From Burkholderiales bacterium (GTDB lineage Bacteria; Pseudomonadota; Gammaproteobacteria; Burkholderiales; Burkholderiaceae_C): a stretch of DNA of 7,898 nt. The notes under the pieces were generated by a model. It did not search any database and had not been told where the DNA came from. It was given only the letters and a program-made list of their open reading frames with translations. Where the stretch lies: NCBI GenBank assembly GCA_011390055.1, contig JAABTC010000071.1, forward strand, positions 1 to 7,898. Reading direction: 5' to 3'. The stretch's first letter is position 1; the number at the start of each line of letters is the position of its first letter. Below, piece after piece: positions 6,752-7,898 of the stretch. A program made the position numbers and the translations under genes.

Positions 6752-6857
6752 CGTCATCTCTCCGGTGCAAGACCGGCCCGCACAAACGCGCGCGAGCCGT
6801 TGAAACTGAACGAAATCCGGATCGGGATCGGCAGGTCGGCATGCTAACGTGCGCCGG
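6752..6857. promoter_or_regulatory. Divergent control region between acuI and the NlpC/P60 gene
   Basis: About 100 non-coding bases separate the starts of two divergent genes, so promoters for both should lie here. For acuI, GGAG at 6760-6763 is the ribosome binding site. For the plus strand, TGCTAACGT (6842-6850) resembles a degenerate extended -10 element (TG-N-TAACGT) and ends seven bases before the ATG at 6858. No convincing -35 stands at the right distance; TTGAAA at 6800-6805 is too far upstream. I find no clear operator or riboswitch fold. Confidence 0.4.
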
Positions 6858-7406
6858 ATGTCGAAATTGCAGCCTCGCCATGCCAGCCGTCTGACCGGCC
6901 TGGCCCGCCTTGTGGCGGTGTCCTGGGCGCTGGGCGGCGCTGCCTGCGCGGCCCAGGCCAACGAAGAACCGGCGCCGCGGCCGGCGAGCTTGCAGGAGCG
7001 TGCCTCGGGCCTGGTGATCTCGGCCCTCAACTTCCTCGGCGTGCCGTACCAGCGCGGCGGCAACGACAGCCACAACGGTTTCGACTGCAGCGGCTTCACA
7101 CGCCACGTGTTCCAGCTCAACCTGGGGCTGGTGCTGCCGCGTCGCGTCGACGACCAGGCCAGCGCGCGTGGGCTGGTGGCGGTCGAGCGCGTCGAACTGC
7201 GCCCCGGCGACCTGGTCTTCTTCAACACCTTGAAGCGCACTTTCTCGCATGTCGGCATCTATCTCGGCGATGGCCGCTTCATCCACGCGCCACGCAGCGG
7301 CAGCGAGGTGCGCATCGAAAACCTGCGTCTGGCGTACTGGGCCGAGCGCTACACCGGCGCACGCCGTGCGGCGCTGCCCGAGGTGGACGCGGCTGCGCCC
7401 TCCTGA
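6858..7406 (+). CDS. NlpC/P60 (C40) family cell-wall peptidase, secreted
   Basis: This 182-residue protein has a C40 papain-like domain that cleaves peptidoglycan stem peptides, typically at the gamma-D-Glu to diamino acid bond. Numbered from the ATG at 6858, the catalytic cysteine is C77 in FDCSGFTRHVF, the catalytic histidine is H131 in FSHVGIYLGDGRF, and H143 in FIHAP is the third polar residue. LNFLGVPYQRGG before the cysteine and LRPGDLVFFNT between are standard C40 blocks. The N-terminus has arginines and then LARLVAVSWALGGAACAAQA, a signal peptide with a likely cut after AQA. GGAAC lacks the leucine of a good lipobox, so it is probably a free periplasmic protein. There is no SH3 or LysM domain. 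An upstream GTG at 6849 would add three residues. I prefer the ATG because the GTG overlaps the -10-like element. The gene lacks a clear ribosome binding site. Confidence 0.92.
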   Translation: MSKLQPRHASRLTGLARLVAVSWALGGAACAAQANEEPAPRPASLQERASGLVISALNFLGVPYQRGGNDSHNGFDCSGFTRHVFQLNLGLVLPRRVDDQASARGLVAVERVELRPGDLVFFNTLKRTFSHVGIYLGDGRFIHAPRSGSEVRIENLRLAYWAERYTGARRAALPEVDAAAPS

Positions 7407-7413
7407 GCGCAGG

Positions 7414-7454
7414 GCCGCGGGAACGCCCTGAACGGGGGCTCCCCGGCCCGCGGC
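7414..7454. repeat. Inverted repeat between the NlpC/P60 gene and moaA
   Basis: GCCGCGGG at 7414-7421 and CCCGCGGC at 7447-7454 are perfect 8-base reverse complements around a 25-base loop. The loop holds its own small hairpin, GGGG (7434-7437) with CCCC (7441-7444). An alternative pairing is AGGGC (7411-7415) with GCCCT (7425-7429). The structure starts eight bases after the NlpC/P60 stop, and its 3' arm ends in the moaA -10-like element. It could be a terminator without T-run, an operator, or chance in GC-rich DNA. Confidence 0.4.
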
Positions 7455-7459
7455 ACAAT
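7454..7459 (+). promoter_or_regulatory. moaA: Candidate -10 element of moaA
   Basis: CACAAT lies in the otherwise GC-only spacer and ends six bases before the moaA ATG at 7466. With the usual 6-7 base gap to the start of transcription, the mRNA would begin at or next to the ATG, giving a leaderless message. This fits the lack of any Shine-Dalgarno sequence. No good -35 is seen about 17 bases upstream. Confidence 0.4.
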
Positions 7460-7465
7460 CGCTGC

Positions 7466-7898
7466 ATGGGCGACCCCGCCACCCCCCGCAACCCCGTGAT
7501 TCCGATCGCCGACCTGCGCTACCGCGCAGCGGTGCCATCGATACCAGCACGTTTGTCGCCCGCCACCGGCCGGCTGGACGATGCGCTGGGCCGCCCGCTG
7601 CGCGACCTGCGCATCTCGGTCACCGACCGCTGCAACTTCCGCTGCAGCTATTGCATGCCCAAGGAGGTGTTCGACCGCGACTACGCCTTCCTGCCGCAAA
7701 GCTCGTTGCTCAGCTTCGAGGAGATTGCACGGCTGGCGCGCGTCTTCGTCGGCCACGGCGTGCAGAAGATCCGCCTGACCGGCGGCGAGCCGCTGTTGCG
7801 GCGCCACCTCGAGACCCTGGTGGCGATGCTGGCCGAAATCCGTACGCGGGCAGACCGCCCGCTGGACCTGACCCTGACCACGAACGGCTCGCTGCTGG
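7466..7898 (+). CDS. moaA: GTP 3',8-cyclase MoaA, N-terminal part (runs off the right edge)
   Basis: The first 144 codons of moaA are present, open to the window edge. MoaA is a radical SAM enzyme that, with MoaC, turns GTP into cyclic pyranopterin phosphate, the first stage of molybdenum cofactor synthesis in the cytosol. The radical SAM cluster ligands C56, C60 and C63 are in RCNFRCSYCMP, preceded by LGRPLRDLRISVTD. The SAM-binding GGEP is at 106-109 in KIRLTGGEPLLR, and LDLTLTTNGSLL closes the visible part. The 35-40 residues before LGRPLRDLR form a proline-rich lead-in longer than in E. coli MoaA, and similar to what I recall of Burkholderiales homologues. The ATG at 7466 has no Shine-Dalgarno sequence. 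The rest of the protein, including the C-terminal second iron-sulfur cluster and GG tail, lies outside the window. Confidence 0.95.
   Translation, partial: MGDPATPRNPVIPIADLRYRAAVPSIPARLSPATGRLDDALGRPLRDLRISVTDRCNFRCSYCMPKEVFDRDYAFLPQSSLLSFEEIARLARVFVGHGVQKIRLTGGEPLLRRHLETLVAMLAEIRTRADRPLDLTLTTNGSLL

Noticed and set aside
4681..6847. Plus-strand open frames opposite prpE and acuI (4681-5856 and 5732-6847)
   Set aside because: They are low-complexity Arg/Ala/Gly translations antisense to two clearly identified enzymes.
6752..7258. N-terminal extension of acuI up to 7258
   Set aside because: The frame stays open by chance opposite the NlpC/P60 gene. AcuI homologues start at MxALLL, and a Shine-Dalgarno sequence stands eight bases before the ATG at 6749-6751.

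Overview
The window is GC-rich with strongly GC-biased third codon positions. Its proteins (PrpE, AcuI, MoaA with a long N-terminal lead-in, and a C40 peptidase) read like those of a betaproteobacterium of the order Burkholderiales, near the Rubrivivax/Leptothrix/Methylibium group. That placement is my inference from protein resemblance, not from a search. No tRNA, rRNA, CRISPR array or insertion sequence is visible, and coding density is very high.

Layout: (1) The 3' end of an unrecognised plus-strand gene (1-159) is followed by a short convergent spacer holding a long, nearly perfect inverted repeat (174-236). (2) A run of five minus-strand genes fills 266-6751. In transcription order these are acuI (acryloyl-CoA reductase), prpE (propionate/acrylate-CoA ligase), a secreted M3-family zinc oligopeptidase, a BNR/Asp-box beta-propeller protein, and a small MoaD/ThiS-like ubiquitin-fold protein ending in Gly-Gly. 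The gaps are 28, 34 and 128 bases, then an ATGA overlap, so acuI-prpE-M3 is probably one transcript. The propeller-MoaD pair is either its tail or a separate two-gene unit. (3) A divergent control region of about 100 bases (6752-6857) separates acuI from a plus-strand NlpC/P60 (C40) cell-wall peptidase. (4) moaA, encoding GTP 3',8-cyclase for molybdenum cofactor synthesis, begins at 7466 and runs off the right edge.

Functionally, prpE and acuI make a coherent pair: activation of propionate or acrylate to the CoA thioester, and NADPH reduction of toxic acryloyl-CoA to propionyl-CoA. The least explained part is the translationally coupled pair of a cytosolic beta-propeller and a GG-tailed ubiquitin-like protein (266-1689). 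No activating (E1-like) enzyme or partner lies beside it, and its biochemical role is not known to me. It is the best candidate here for an undescribed system.
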